In this document: positions 8,704 through 17,047 of the stretch, one piece after another
Numbering within the stretch: the first letter of the stretch is position 1
Layout of the letters: the number at the start of each line of letters is the position of its first letter
Assembly: GCA_934394435.1 (NCBI GenBank)
Contig: CAKRRN010000010.1
Span: 1-59,659 of the forward strand
From: an uncultured Bacteroidaceae bacterium
GTDB taxonomy: Bacteria; Bacteroidota; Bacteroidia; Bacteroidales; Bacteroidaceae
Reading direction: 5' to 3'
DNA: 59,659 bases
Program-made: the position numbers and the translations under genes
Notes under the pieces: generated by a model
The model's database searches: none
What the model was told of the DNA's origin: nothing
Seen by the model: the letters and a program-made list of their open reading frames with translations, nothing else

Positions 8704-8868
8704 TTTGCCAGGATTTCTTTTCCGATACAGAACTCTCTATTTTTGTAAATGAGAGATTCAATGTTTTCTCTCGATGAAATGTGAGAGTGTAAAATAAAAT
8801 TCGTCCTTTGTGACTTATCTTCTATGAAAAAGACCAGCTGCTTCATTCTGTTTCCTGCGAACGGTTTC

Positions 8869-8988
8869 TTTCGTATCGTTTCCGTATCGTTTCCGTATCG
8901 TTTCCGTATCATTTCCGTATCGTTTCCGTATCATTCTCCTATCGTTCTCCTATCGTTCTCCTATCGTTCTCCTATCAAGCTCCTATCA
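8869..8988. repeat. 11-bp tandem array, eleven units
   Basis: One 10-bp edge unit at 8869-8878 is followed by ten 11-bp units at 8879-8988. Two subfamilies sit in blocks: TTTCCGTATCG/A in the first half and TTCTCCTATCG/A in the second, ending with AGCTCCTATCA. Because 11 is not a multiple of 3, the array gives repetitive reading frames on both strands that are not credible genes. The period is one DNA helical turn. Confidence 0.9.
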
Positions 8989-9209
8989 CGAAGCGGAAAC
9001 AATACGAAGTGGAACGAAAGGTGAGCGAATGAAGTTCTATGGAGCGAGGATGGTTAATAGACTACTCGTCACAATCTGATTGCTGGTCTGCAAAATGATG
9101 AGGTTACAATCTTTGTTCTCAACCTTCCAGACAACAATTCATAACGGTTGGGGTGCTTTTGTGATAAAAATATCTGGGTAAGTAGGGAGGTAGGTCGCAT
9201 AAGTTTTAG

Positions 9210-9217
9210 TAAATTTG
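9210..9217 (+). promoter_or_regulatory. -7 box of the penicillin-binding protein gene
   Basis: TAAATTTG at 9210-9217 matches TAnnTTTG exactly. No clear TTTG was found at the expected distance upstream. It helps set the start codon: the in-frame TTG at 9215 lies inside this box, so translation should begin at the ATG at 9251. Confidence 0.6.
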
Positions 9218-9250
9218 CATGTGCAAACAACGCAAAATACAAAAAAGAGT

Positions 9251-11689
9251 ATGAAAACAGCCTTGTTCTGTCAAAAAGTAAAACGTGGTTTACGCAGGCT
9301 CTATAGTGGTCCTTGGTATAAGAAACTGCTTGTGTGGCCTTGCACCTTCGTATTACTGCTGATTGTCGGTCTGATGGCTGTCGATTGTAATTTTCTGTTC
9401 CTGTTTGGCCGTTCGCCAGGTTTTTCTGATATAGAGAAACCTGTTGTGAGTGAGGCTTCTGAGATTTATAGTGCAGACAGTGTGCTGCTCGGTCGCTATT
9501 TTAGCGAGAATAGAACACCTGTAGAATATCAAGAGATAACGCCTATTCTCATCCGTACACTTATTGATACGGAAGACGAGCGTTTCTATCATCACCATGG
9601 CATTGACTTTACAGGTCTGTTTGCAGCAGTAAAAGACATGGCGCGAGGACATGCGCGTGGTGCCAGCACTATCACACAGCAGTTGGCTAAGAATCTGTTT
9701 AGGGTGCGCACGCAATACTCTACGGGTTTGCTGGGATATATTCCAGGTGTGAAGTTGTTGGTAATGAAAGCGAAGGAATGGATTGTTGCTTCCAAACTGG
9801 AGATTATCTTTAGTAAGGAGGAAATTCTGACCATGTATCTGAATACGGTGGACTTCGGTAGTAATTCATTCGGCATCAAAACCGCAGCCCGTACCTATTT
9901 CGGTACCACGCCAGATCAGTTGACCTATGAGCAGGCTGCGGTGTTGGTTGGGTTACTGAAGGCTACCAGTAGTTACAATCCGCGTATAAATCCTCGAAAC
10001 AGTTTGGTTCGCCGAAATACAGTGCTTGATTTGGTATATGCCCATGGGCATCTTTTCTTGAATGGCAAATTGGCTTCTTCTGCCCAACTGGATTCTATCA
10101 AGGCATTGCCAATCCAAGTGGTAAGTAGGAATACCGAGAGTAGTTATGACGGTTTGGCTCCCTATTTCCGAGAGGAATTAGTCGATTATATCAGCGACTT
10201 GTGCGATATGGGATTGGTTGCTGGGTATGATCATGACAATAAGCTTGACCTTTATGCCGACGGACTTACCGTATACACCACGCTTGACAGCAGAATGCAG
10301 GAGTATGCTGAGAAGGCGGTAAGAAAACAGATGGAGGTTATTCAGAAGCGCTTTAATGACCATTGGGGCAATACTCCTCCTTGGCAGGATAGGCAGCATA
10401 AGGAGATTCCGCACTTCATAGAGGATTTGGCACGACATACCGTACATTATAAATACTTGAAAGAACGTTTCCCTGACCAGCCGGATTCTATAGACTACTA
10501 TCTCAACCTGCCACATCCTGTGAAGCTCTTCAGTTATGATGGGACGGTGGAGAAGGAACTGAGCACCCTGGATTCCATACGTTATATGGTCAAGTTTATG
10601 CACTGTGGATTCGTGGCGATAGAGCCAGACACGCGGCAGGTGAAGGCTTGGGTAGGGGATATAGACTTCAAGCCTTGGAAGTATGACAAGGTGACTGCCA
10701 TGCGACAGCCTGGCTCAACCTTCAAGCTCTTTGTCTATACGGAAGCCATGAACCAGGGATTGACTCCGTGTGATCGTCGGTTGGATGCATATGTGGCTTA
10801 TCCCGACACCGTTGACAACAAGCCTACGGTATGGGCTCCTCATAATGCCAATGGATATTTCACAGGTGCGGAGATGCCTCTGAAGAGTGCTTTCGCGCAG
10901 AGTATCAATAGTGTGGCTGTACGCGTGGGCATGGAGGTCGGAATAGCCAATGTGGCTCGCACGGCACATGCAATGGGTATTCAATCTCCTCTGCATGAGA
11001 CCAAGTCGCTTAGCTTGGGCAGCAGTGACGTCAATCTGTTGGAACTGGTCAACAGTTATTGCACGGTAATTGATGAGGGTAAGTATAATATGCCTATCAT
11101 GGTAACCAAGATATTGGACCGAGACGGTCGGGTTATCTACGAAGCAAAACTCGATGAGAAGCAAGCCATACCTTATCGCTCCGCATATCTGATGCAAACC
11201 ATGCTTCGTGCAGGGCTGACAGAGAGGGGAGGCACTACCGCTGCTCTCTGGAGCTACATCCATCCTGTGTTGCAATATACAGAGTTCGGAGGAAAAACCG
11301 GTACGAGTAATAACCATTCCGATGCTTGGTTTGTAGGTGTGACACCTAAACTGGTGGGCGGAGCCTGGGTTGGCGGAGAATACCGAAGTATACATTTTCG
11401 CACGGGTGCCTTAGGGCAAGGAAGCCGTACGGCATTACCTATCTTTGGTTATTTCATACAAGATGTGTTACAGGACAAGCGTCTTGAGAAATACAGGCAG
11501 AAGTTTGCACCTGCACGTGATTTGGATGCAAGCCTATGGTCGTGCAGCGGATACTATGCCCAACCAAATGACAGTACAGAGTCTGACTCTTTGGATATAA
11601 ATATGGAACTCAATCCGGAGTCTGTGGATGAAGGTAGTGTTTCTGAACCGTTGGAGGAAAATAATATCCAAGAAGAAACTGTTGAATGA
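9251..11689 (+). CDS. Class A penicillin-binding protein (transglycosylase/transpeptidase, PBP1A type)
   Basis: This bifunctional murein synthase (812 residues from ATG 9251) polymerises glycan strands and cross-links the peptides on the periplasmic side of the inner membrane. A basic N-terminus precedes one transmembrane helix at about residues 26-46. The glycosyltransferase family 51 part shows EDERFYHHHGID and RGASTITQQLAKNLF. The transpeptidase part shows the SxxK motif in RQPGSTFKLF, SxN in AQSINSVAV, and KTG in GKTGTSN. The frame is open from a TTG at 9215, which I reject because it overlaps the -7 box. The tail after the transpeptidase is acidic and low-complexity. The stop overlaps the next start (ATGA), coupling it to a helicase gene. 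Confidence 0.92.
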   Translation: MKTALFCQKVKRGLRRLYSGPWYKKLLVWPCTFVLLLIVGLMAVDCNFLFLFGRSPGFSDIEKPVVSEASEIYSADSVLLGRYFSENRTPVEYQEITPILIRTLIDTEDERFYHHHGIDFTGLFAAVKDMARGHARGASTITQQLAKNLFRVRTQYSTGLLGYIPGVKLLVMKAKEWIVASKLEIIFSKEEILTMYLNTVDFGSNSFGIKTAARTYFGTTPDQLTYEQAAVLVGLLKATSSYNPRINPRNSLVRRNTVLDLVYAHGHLFLNGKLASSAQLDSIKALPIQVVSRNTESSYDGLAPYFREELVDYISDLCDMGLVAGYDHDNKLDLYADGLTVYTTLDSRMQEYAEKAVRKQMEVIQKRFNDHWGNTPPWQDRQHKEIPHFIEDLARHTVHYKYLKERFPDQPDSIDYYLNLPHPVKLFSYDGTVEKELSTLDSIRYMVKFMHCGFVAIEPDTRQVKAWVGDIDFKPWKYDKVTAMRQPGSTFKLFVYTEAMNQGLTPCDRRLDAYVAYPDTVDNKPTVWAPHNANGYFTGAEMPLKSAFAQSINSVAVRVGMEVGIANVARTAHAMGIQSPLHETKSLSLGSSDVNLLELVNSYCTVIDEGKYNMPIMVTKILDRDGRVIYEAKLDEKQAIPYRSAYLMQTMLRAGLTERGGTTAALWSYIHPVLQYTEFGGKTGTSNNHSDAWFVGVTPKLVGGAWVGGEYRSIHFRTGALGQGSRTALPIFGYFIQDVLQDKRLEKYRQKFAPARDLDASLWSCSGYYAQPNDSTESDSLDINMELNPESVDEGSVSEPLEENNIQEETVE

Positions 11690-13689
11690 CAGGAAGAGAG
11701 ATAGATACCTCATGCGAGGAATTCCAGAATGCCCTCTCGTTGATTCAATTTACTAACCAGTCAGTTTTTTTGACTGGAAAGGCAGGTACGGGCAAGAGCA
11801 CGTTCTTGAGGTATGTTTGCAAGAATGTGAAGAAAAAACATGTGGTTCTTGCTCCTACAGGTATCTCTGCTATCAATGTGGAAGGTAGTACTTTACATAG
11901 TTTTTTTAAACTTCCTTTCTATCCTCTTATTCCTGATGACCCCAAGTTCTTGCCTCGCAAGATAAGAGATTTTCTGAAGTATCGCAAGAGTCATATAAAA
12001 TTACTGAAAGAAGTAGAACTTATCATCATAGACGAGATATCGATGGTAAGAGCGGACATCATAGATTTTATTGATCGTGTGTTACGTGTTTATTGTGGCA
12101 ACATGCGTGTTCCGTTTGGTGGAAAGCAGATGCTCTTTGTGGGGGATGTTTTTCAGTTGGAACCTGTCGTCAAATCTGACGAACGCGATATTCTCTCTCG
12201 ATATTATCCCAATCCTTTCTTCTTTTCCGCACATGTGTTTGGGGAGATGCAACTGGTGAGCATAGAGCTTAGGAAAGTTTATCGGCAACGAGACCTTGCT
12301 TTTATCACCGCACTTGACCATATTCGTGAGAATAAGATTAGTGAACTTGAACTGAAACTGCTGAACACGCGTTGCGTAGAAGGGGAACGTGTGCGACACG
12401 AAATGGATGATACGGCGTATAACATCGTGCTTGCTACTCGACGTGACAATGTAGATTATACTAATCAGTCGGAATTGGACCGACTCCCTGAGAAATCAGT
12501 TGTCTTCGATGGAACAATAAGAGGGGAGTTTCCTGAGACATCCCTGCCGACCTTGCTTCATCTGGAACTGAAAAAGGGAGCGCAGGTAATATTCGTGAAA
12601 AATGACCAAGAGAAAAGATGGGTCAATGGTACGCTTGGCACTATTACGGAGATGGACGAGGAACATCGCGAATTAGAGGTCGTGACTGAGGATGGTGAGC
12701 TTGTCACCGTAGGACCAGATGTATGGAGCAATACACGTTACACACTCAACGAGAAGGAGCATAAGATTGAGGAAGAGGAGATTGGAACTTTTACCCAGTT
12801 CCCCGTGCGCCTTGCTTGGGCGATTACCATTCATAAGAGCCAAGGGTTGACTTTTAAAAATGTTACCGTAGATTTCTCAGGTGGTACTTTTGCAGGTGGT
12901 CAGGCTTATGTGGCACTTAGTCGGTGTACCTCGTTGGAGGGGCTGACTTTGAAGAGACCTCTTACTCGCTCAGATATCTTTGTTCGTCCAGAAATCGTTT
13001 CCTTCTCAGGGAAGTTCAATGATCGTAATGTACTCCAGCACGCTCTTAATTCAGCTCGCGCCGATACGGAATACCAGGCGTGTGGTAAAGCTTTTGATCA
13101 AGGGGATATGGAAGCATGCCTTAATCATTTCTTTACAGCCATTCATATCCGTTACGATATAGAGAAACCTGCTGTAAAGAGGCTGATTCAACGCAAATTA
13201 GGAGTAGTGCGAAAACTTCGTGATGACAGGGATAGAATCAAACGGATGTATGATGAGCAGAATGAAAAGATTACGTCGCTGGCAAAAGAGTATTTGGCAA
13301 TGGGGGATGAGTGCATCGTGTCTGCGCACAACTTTAATGCTGCTCTGAAGAATTATACGAAAGCTATTGACCTCGATGCACGTCTGACGAATGCTTGGGT
13401 ACGTAGAGGAGTCACCTTGGCAGACGTTGGTCAGTTGGACGAAGCGATGCATGATTTGAATCAGGCAGTGTCGTTGTCACCGAAATCATTCAAAGCTTAT
13501 TATAATCGTGGTCGTGTGTGGATGCAGAAGGAGTTGTGGGCAGAAGCCGTCAATGATCTTACTCATGCAACCAGTCTGAATAGCAAAAGCCCCAAGGCAT
13601 ATAAATTGCTTGGTGATGCCTACTCTCGTCTTGGTGAAGAAGATAAGGCATTATTGTGTTGGGAACTTGCCAAACGGCTCGAAAAATAA
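11686..13689 (+). CDS. Pif1-type SF1 DNA helicase with C-terminal TPR repeats
   Basis: This is a 667-residue protein. The Walker A motif GKAGTGKS is at residues 31-38 and the Walker B LIIIDEISM at residues 111-119, both typical of Pif1/RecD-like superfamily 1B helicases. The late motif WAITIHKSQGLTF and ALSRCTSLEGL correspond to helicase motifs V and VI. Roughly residues 540-667 form three tetratricopeptide repeats (for example ALKNYTKAIDLDARLTNAWVRRG), suggesting a protein partner. Pif1 helicases unwind DNA 5' to 3' and resolve G-quadruplexes or stalled forks; the substrate here is unknown. It overlaps the penicillin-binding protein gene by 4 nt. That coupling has no obvious functional explanation. 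Confidence 0.85.
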   Translation: MTGREIDTSCEEFQNALSLIQFTNQSVFLTGKAGTGKSTFLRYVCKNVKKKHVVLAPTGISAINVEGSTLHSFFKLPFYPLIPDDPKFLPRKIRDFLKYRKSHIKLLKEVELIIIDEISMVRADIIDFIDRVLRVYCGNMRVPFGGKQMLFVGDVFQLEPVVKSDERDILSRYYPNPFFFSAHVFGEMQLVSIELRKVYRQRDLAFITALDHIRENKISELELKLLNTRCVEGERVRHEMDDTAYNIVLATRRDNVDYTNQSELDRLPEKSVVFDGTIRGEFPETSLPTLLHLELKKGAQVIFVKNDQEKRWVNGTLGTITEMDEEHRELEVVTEDGELVTVGPDVWSNTRYTLNEKEHKIEEEEIGTFTQFPVRLAWAITIHKSQGLTFKNVTVDFSGGTFAGGQAYVALSRCTSLEGLTLKRPLTRSDIFVRPEIVSFSGKFNDRNVLQHALNSARADTEYQACGKAFDQGDMEACLNHFFTAIHIRYDIEKPAVKRLIQRKLGVVRKLRDDRDRIKRMYDEQNEKITSLAKEYLAMGDECIVSAHNFNAALKNYTKAIDLDARLTNAWVRRGVTLADVGQLDEAMHDLNQAVSLSPKSFKAYYNRGRVWMQKELWAEAVNDLTHATSLNSKSPKAYKLLGDAYSRLGEEDKALLCWELAKRLEK

Positions 13690-13827
13690 GCCTTCAGACA
13701 ACATCTCTTAGCATATGCCCTTGCACAGAGTCGGGTTTTTATGCAATATTTAACTTTTATTTGTTAATTTTTCTTAAATGGGTTATAATCGCTATTAACA
13801 GCGTTAGGCTATCCCTGAGAAATGATG

Positions 13828-13835
13828 TAAATTTG
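13828..13835 (+). promoter_or_regulatory. -7 box upstream of the first fasciclin gene
   Basis: TAAATTTG at 13828-13835 matches TAnnTTTG and would give a leader of about 115 nt for the fasciclin-SusC-SusD locus. The -33 region lacks a clear TTTG. No sigma/anti-sigma or hybrid two-component gene lies nearby to suggest how the locus is controlled. Confidence 0.5.
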
Positions 13836-13954
13836 CTTTGTTAAGTGTCTCCTGATATGAGGATGGAAACCGCAAAAGAAGGTTAATTGGTGAAAGTTCT
13901 CAATGTATGGGTGGATTCGAAAAAAATAATAAACTAAAATAATAACACTAAAAA

Positions 13955-16900
13955 ATGCGTATGACAAACCGTTTAAGCAAATGGAGCAGGCATTCATCAC
14001 GACTGGTGTGCCTGTTGGCAGCGTGCGGCCTGATGTATGCTTGTAAGGATGAGTTCACGCTGGACGATGAAAAGCCCAGTTGGCTCAACTCCAGCATCTA
14101 CGAAAGTCTGCAGGAACGCGGTAATTTCAAAACGTACTTGAGGTTGCTATCCGACAAAGACGTGAATCCCGCGAATGCACGTCCGTTGTCTGAGGTGCTG
14201 GGAAGAACTGGTTCGAAGACAGTCTTCGTGGCTAATGACGAAGCTTGGGAGAAGTTCTTCAAGGCAAATGCTTCTCTGCCAGAAGCCAATCCTTGGCATT
14301 ATGCCACAAGTTACGAGAATCTGAGTCAGGCTCAGAAGAAGCTGCTCATTCACACCAGTATGCTCAACAATGCTATTGTGATGGAGAATCTGGCAAGTAG
14401 TGAGGCAAGTGGTGAAAATTCACCTGTTCGCGGTGAATATATGCGTAGGTACACCGACGTGGAAATTACCGACTCGGTGACTTACCTTGCTTCAAAGGAC
14501 CTGCCTGTCAGCTATAGCCCCGTGGATAAAGACTATTGGTGGCGTTTCCGTGAGGAGAATGGTGGAAAGGGTCTGTATATGGTGACCGACAATACTCCAT
14601 CTATGATGCTTCACTTTACCAGTGAGCACATGACGAAGAACACGGTGACAGATAATGACTTCGCCATCTTTATGGGTAAGGAGCGTGTGACCAGCGATGT
14701 ACATATCTATGGCTCCAAACTGATTGAAAAAGACGGTGTCTGCGAAAACGGATATGTGAACGTGACCGAATCTCCCCTCTATCCTTTGGCAAGCATGGCT
14801 GAGGTGATTCGTACTAATGGCAAGACAAACATCTTCAGCCATATGCTCGATCGTTACAGCGCACCTTTCTATAGTAAAGAGTTGTCTGAGTCGTACCACG
14901 ATTTGCATCAGGAATTTGATGATTCAATCTTCGTGAAGAGATACTTCGCAGATAATGGCTACGGACATACCAAATGGGCATATGAGCCTGGACCTTTGGG
15001 AACTCTGGATACATACATGCCTTATAAGGATAACACCAGCAAGGACATTGTTCCCAGTCTGAAATTCGATCCTGCATGGAATGGTCTTTACGACGAGGTT
15101 CGTGTAGAGAAGGATATGAGTGCTATGTTCATTCCCAGTGACGATGCTCTTTGGAATTACTTCACAAAGGGTGGTGGTCTGCAGTTGATTGAAACATACG
15201 GAGATCCCAATATGGTTTATGAGAGCGTGGATGACTTGTATAAGAACATCGACAATATTCCTCTGGGTACTCTGCAGAGTCTTATCAATATCATCATGCT
15301 TCGCTCATTTACTGGTAGTGTTCCCAGCAAGATGACCAAGCTTCGTGATGATGCTCAAGAGCAGTTGTTCTATGCCGAGGATATCGAGAAGATTGATACC
15401 TGTCTGTTGGCTTCCAACGGTGCCGTATATATAATGAGTGATATCTACGGTCCTGCCGACTATACTTCGGTGACGTCTCCTGCTTATATCAGTAAGACTA
15501 ACAATATTATCAAGTGGGCTATCTACGACCAGACTTACATGGGTCTGAACTATTATGCGTATCTGAAGGCTATGCAGAGCGAATTCACATTCTTCCTGCC
15601 TTCTGACTCCGCTTTGTTGTATTACTATGATCCCACCAGTATGAAGAGCCGTACACCTCGTGTGATGCAGCTTTCATATCAGAATAAGGCATTCCCAATC
15701 GTAGCGCGTAACTACAACTACTACGGTCTTTACAATTCTAACGGTGATAATCCAGTGGGTACTATCGGACGTCCTATCACAGGTCAGGGTGGTACTGTGG
15801 AACAGAAGGAAATCACCAACCGTCTGAAGGATATTCTGGAGAGCCACACTATTGTGCATGACGGAACCAATCCTATCAACGGTGAAGACGAGTACTTCCT
15901 TTCTAAGAACGGTAATGCCATCAAGGTGGTTCGTGATGAGAACGGACATGTGATTCAGGCTATGGGCGGTTTCCAGTTGGAAAACGAGCGTCAGAATATT
16001 GTAGGTTCTCCTGAGTCAAAGGGTGTCACAACATGTAACGTTACCAAGCCTTTTGAGGGTCTGAAGAACGGACAGACCTATGTGATGGATTCTCCTCTGA
16101 TTCCTACTTATCGTAGTGTATACAGTATCTTGACAAACGATGATGACCAGAACAGATGGGATGAGGAAGCTTGGGAAAACAATCCTTATTCTCAATTCTA
16201 CTATCTGTGTCAGGCTGATGCTTATGACAATATCATCATAGGTTGTGGTCTTGTTGACGAGCGCTGGTCAAGCTCTGAGCAGAAATCAGCATTGAAGAAG
16301 TATCATGTATTCGTAAACGATAATGGTCCTGACTACAATGTGCAGTTCTTCAACAACTATCGTTATACTGTGTTCGTGCCAACCAATGACGCTGTAAAGG
16401 CTGCCATTGCTGCTGGTCTGCCCACATGGGAGGAAATCGAAGAAGACTATATGTCTCATCGTAAGAAAGAGTGGGATCCTGAGACAAACGACTGGAAACA
16501 GAGTGTTGATTCTCGTCCTGATTCTATCGTATATGAGTATACAGACTCTTTGGAAACTACCGAGGATAGCTTGCGTATCCAGACTAAGATTGCTTATCTG
16601 ACAAACTTCATCCGTTATCATTTCGCAGATAATTCTGTTTTTGCAGACAATTCAGTTTTGGCTGATAACGAGATGGTGACATCAAGTTATGACAAGGAAC
16701 TTGGACTCTTCTGTAAGATTCATGTGGATCGTGTGAAGAACGGTTCGGAGACGGTTTTGCGTGTTTGTGATGACGTGACTTATAAGACTGATCCTAATCA
16801 TAAGATGGAGACCGTGGGTGAGAAGAATGTTATTGCACGTGATATGTCATGTTCAAAGCGTCCCGTGGGCGTGGTGATGACAGGTATCAGCTTGGATGCT

Positions 16901-17035
16901 TCCAGTGCTGCTGTGATACATCAGATTGATGGTGTGTTGAACCATACCGAACTGGTGAATGGCAGATATGACTCTACATGGGCAACTCCAGCTGCTGCCA
17001 AGAGATATCTTAAGAGATACGGTACTATAAAGTAA
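13955..17035 (+). CDS. Large fasciclin (FAS1) domain surface lipoprotein
   Basis: This 1026-residue protein opens with a signal peptide whose best lipobox ends at Cys30 (LMYAC followed by KDE). Acidic or KDE residues right after the Cys fit the surface-export signal of Bacteroidetes lipoproteins. Several FAS1-like segments can be seen: about residues 45-190 (SIYESLQERGNFKTYLRLL followed by KTVFVANDEAWEKFF), about residues 385-500 (SAMFIPSDDALWNYF), about residues 540-700 (FTFFLPSDSALLYYY) and about residues 790-1010 (YTVFVPTNDAVKAAI). FAS1 domains mediate adhesion or ligand binding. It lies just before SusC and SusD genes and probably serves as an extra surface component of that importer, in the place where SusE/F-like proteins occur in classical loci. 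The substrate is unknown. Confidence 0.8.
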   Translation: MRMTNRLSKWSRHSSRLVCLLAACGLMYACKDEFTLDDEKPSWLNSSIYESLQERGNFKTYLRLLSDKDVNPANARPLSEVLGRTGSKTVFVANDEAWEKFFKANASLPEANPWHYATSYENLSQAQKKLLIHTSMLNNAIVMENLASSEASGENSPVRGEYMRRYTDVEITDSVTYLASKDLPVSYSPVDKDYWWRFREENGGKGLYMVTDNTPSMMLHFTSEHMTKNTVTDNDFAIFMGKERVTSDVHIYGSKLIEKDGVCENGYVNVTESPLYPLASMAEVIRTNGKTNIFSHMLDRYSAPFYSKELSESYHDLHQEFDDSIFVKRYFADNGYGHTKWAYEPGPLGTLDTYMPYKDNTSKDIVPSLKFDPAWNGLYDEVRVEKDMSAMFIPSDDALWNYFTKGGGLQLIETYGDPNMVYESVDDLYKNIDNIPLGTLQSLINIIMLRSFTGSVPSKMTKLRDDAQEQLFYAEDIEKIDTCLLASNGAVYIMSDIYGPADYTSVTSPAYISKTNNIIKWAIYDQTYMGLNYYAYLKAMQSEFTFFLPSDSALLYYYDPTSMKSRTPRVMQLSYQNKAFPIVARNYNYYGLYNSNGDNPVGTIGRPITGQGGTVEQKEITNRLKDILESHTIVHDGTNPINGEDEYFLSKNGNAIKVVRDENGHVIQAMGGFQLENERQNIVGSPESKGVTTCNVTKPFEGLKNGQTYVMDSPLIPTYRSVYSILTNDDDQNRWDEEAWENNPYSQFYYLCQADAYDNIIIGCGLVDERWSSSEQKSALKKYHVFVNDNGPDYNVQFFNNYRYTVFVPTNDAVKAAIAAGLPTWEEIEEDYMSHRKKEWDPETNDWKQSVDSRPDSIVYEYTDSLETTEDSLRIQTKIAYLTNFIRYHFADNSVFADNSVLADNEMVTSSYDKELGLFCKIHVDRVKNGSETVLRVCDDVTYKTDPNHKMETVGEKNVIARDMSCSKRPVGVVMTGISLDASSAAVIHQIDGVLNHTELVNGRYDSTWATPAAAKRYLKRYGTIK

Positions 17036-17047
17036 TACACTTTCACT

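Larger units (their letters stand above)
8208..9250. other. Gene-free repeat island between miaA and the penicillin-binding protein gene
   Basis: About 1 kb with no credible gene. From left to right it contains a pair of AGTTGG units 22 bp apart (8253-8280), two TAATAC units 23 bp apart (8407-8436), an 11-bp perfect inverted repeat (8487-8497 with 8531-8541), a reversed copy of a dispersed AATCGGTCATTA-type motif (about 8588-8604), four degenerate 11-bp units (8660-8703), an eleven-unit 11-bp array (8869-8988), and the promoter of the next gene (9210-9217). The short reading frames across the arrays, such as one starting at 8824, are products of the repeats being open in several frames. Confidence 0.7.

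Noticed and set aside
8824..9024. Repetitive 66-residue ORF and its antisense 74-residue ORF across the 11-bp array
   Set aside because: The 11-bp period cycles through all frames, so repetitive peptides arise automatically; no family match or good start context.
9215..9250. TTG start for the penicillin-binding protein
   Set aside because: It lies within the TAAATTTG promoter box; ATG 9251 gives the usual basic N-terminus and membrane helix.
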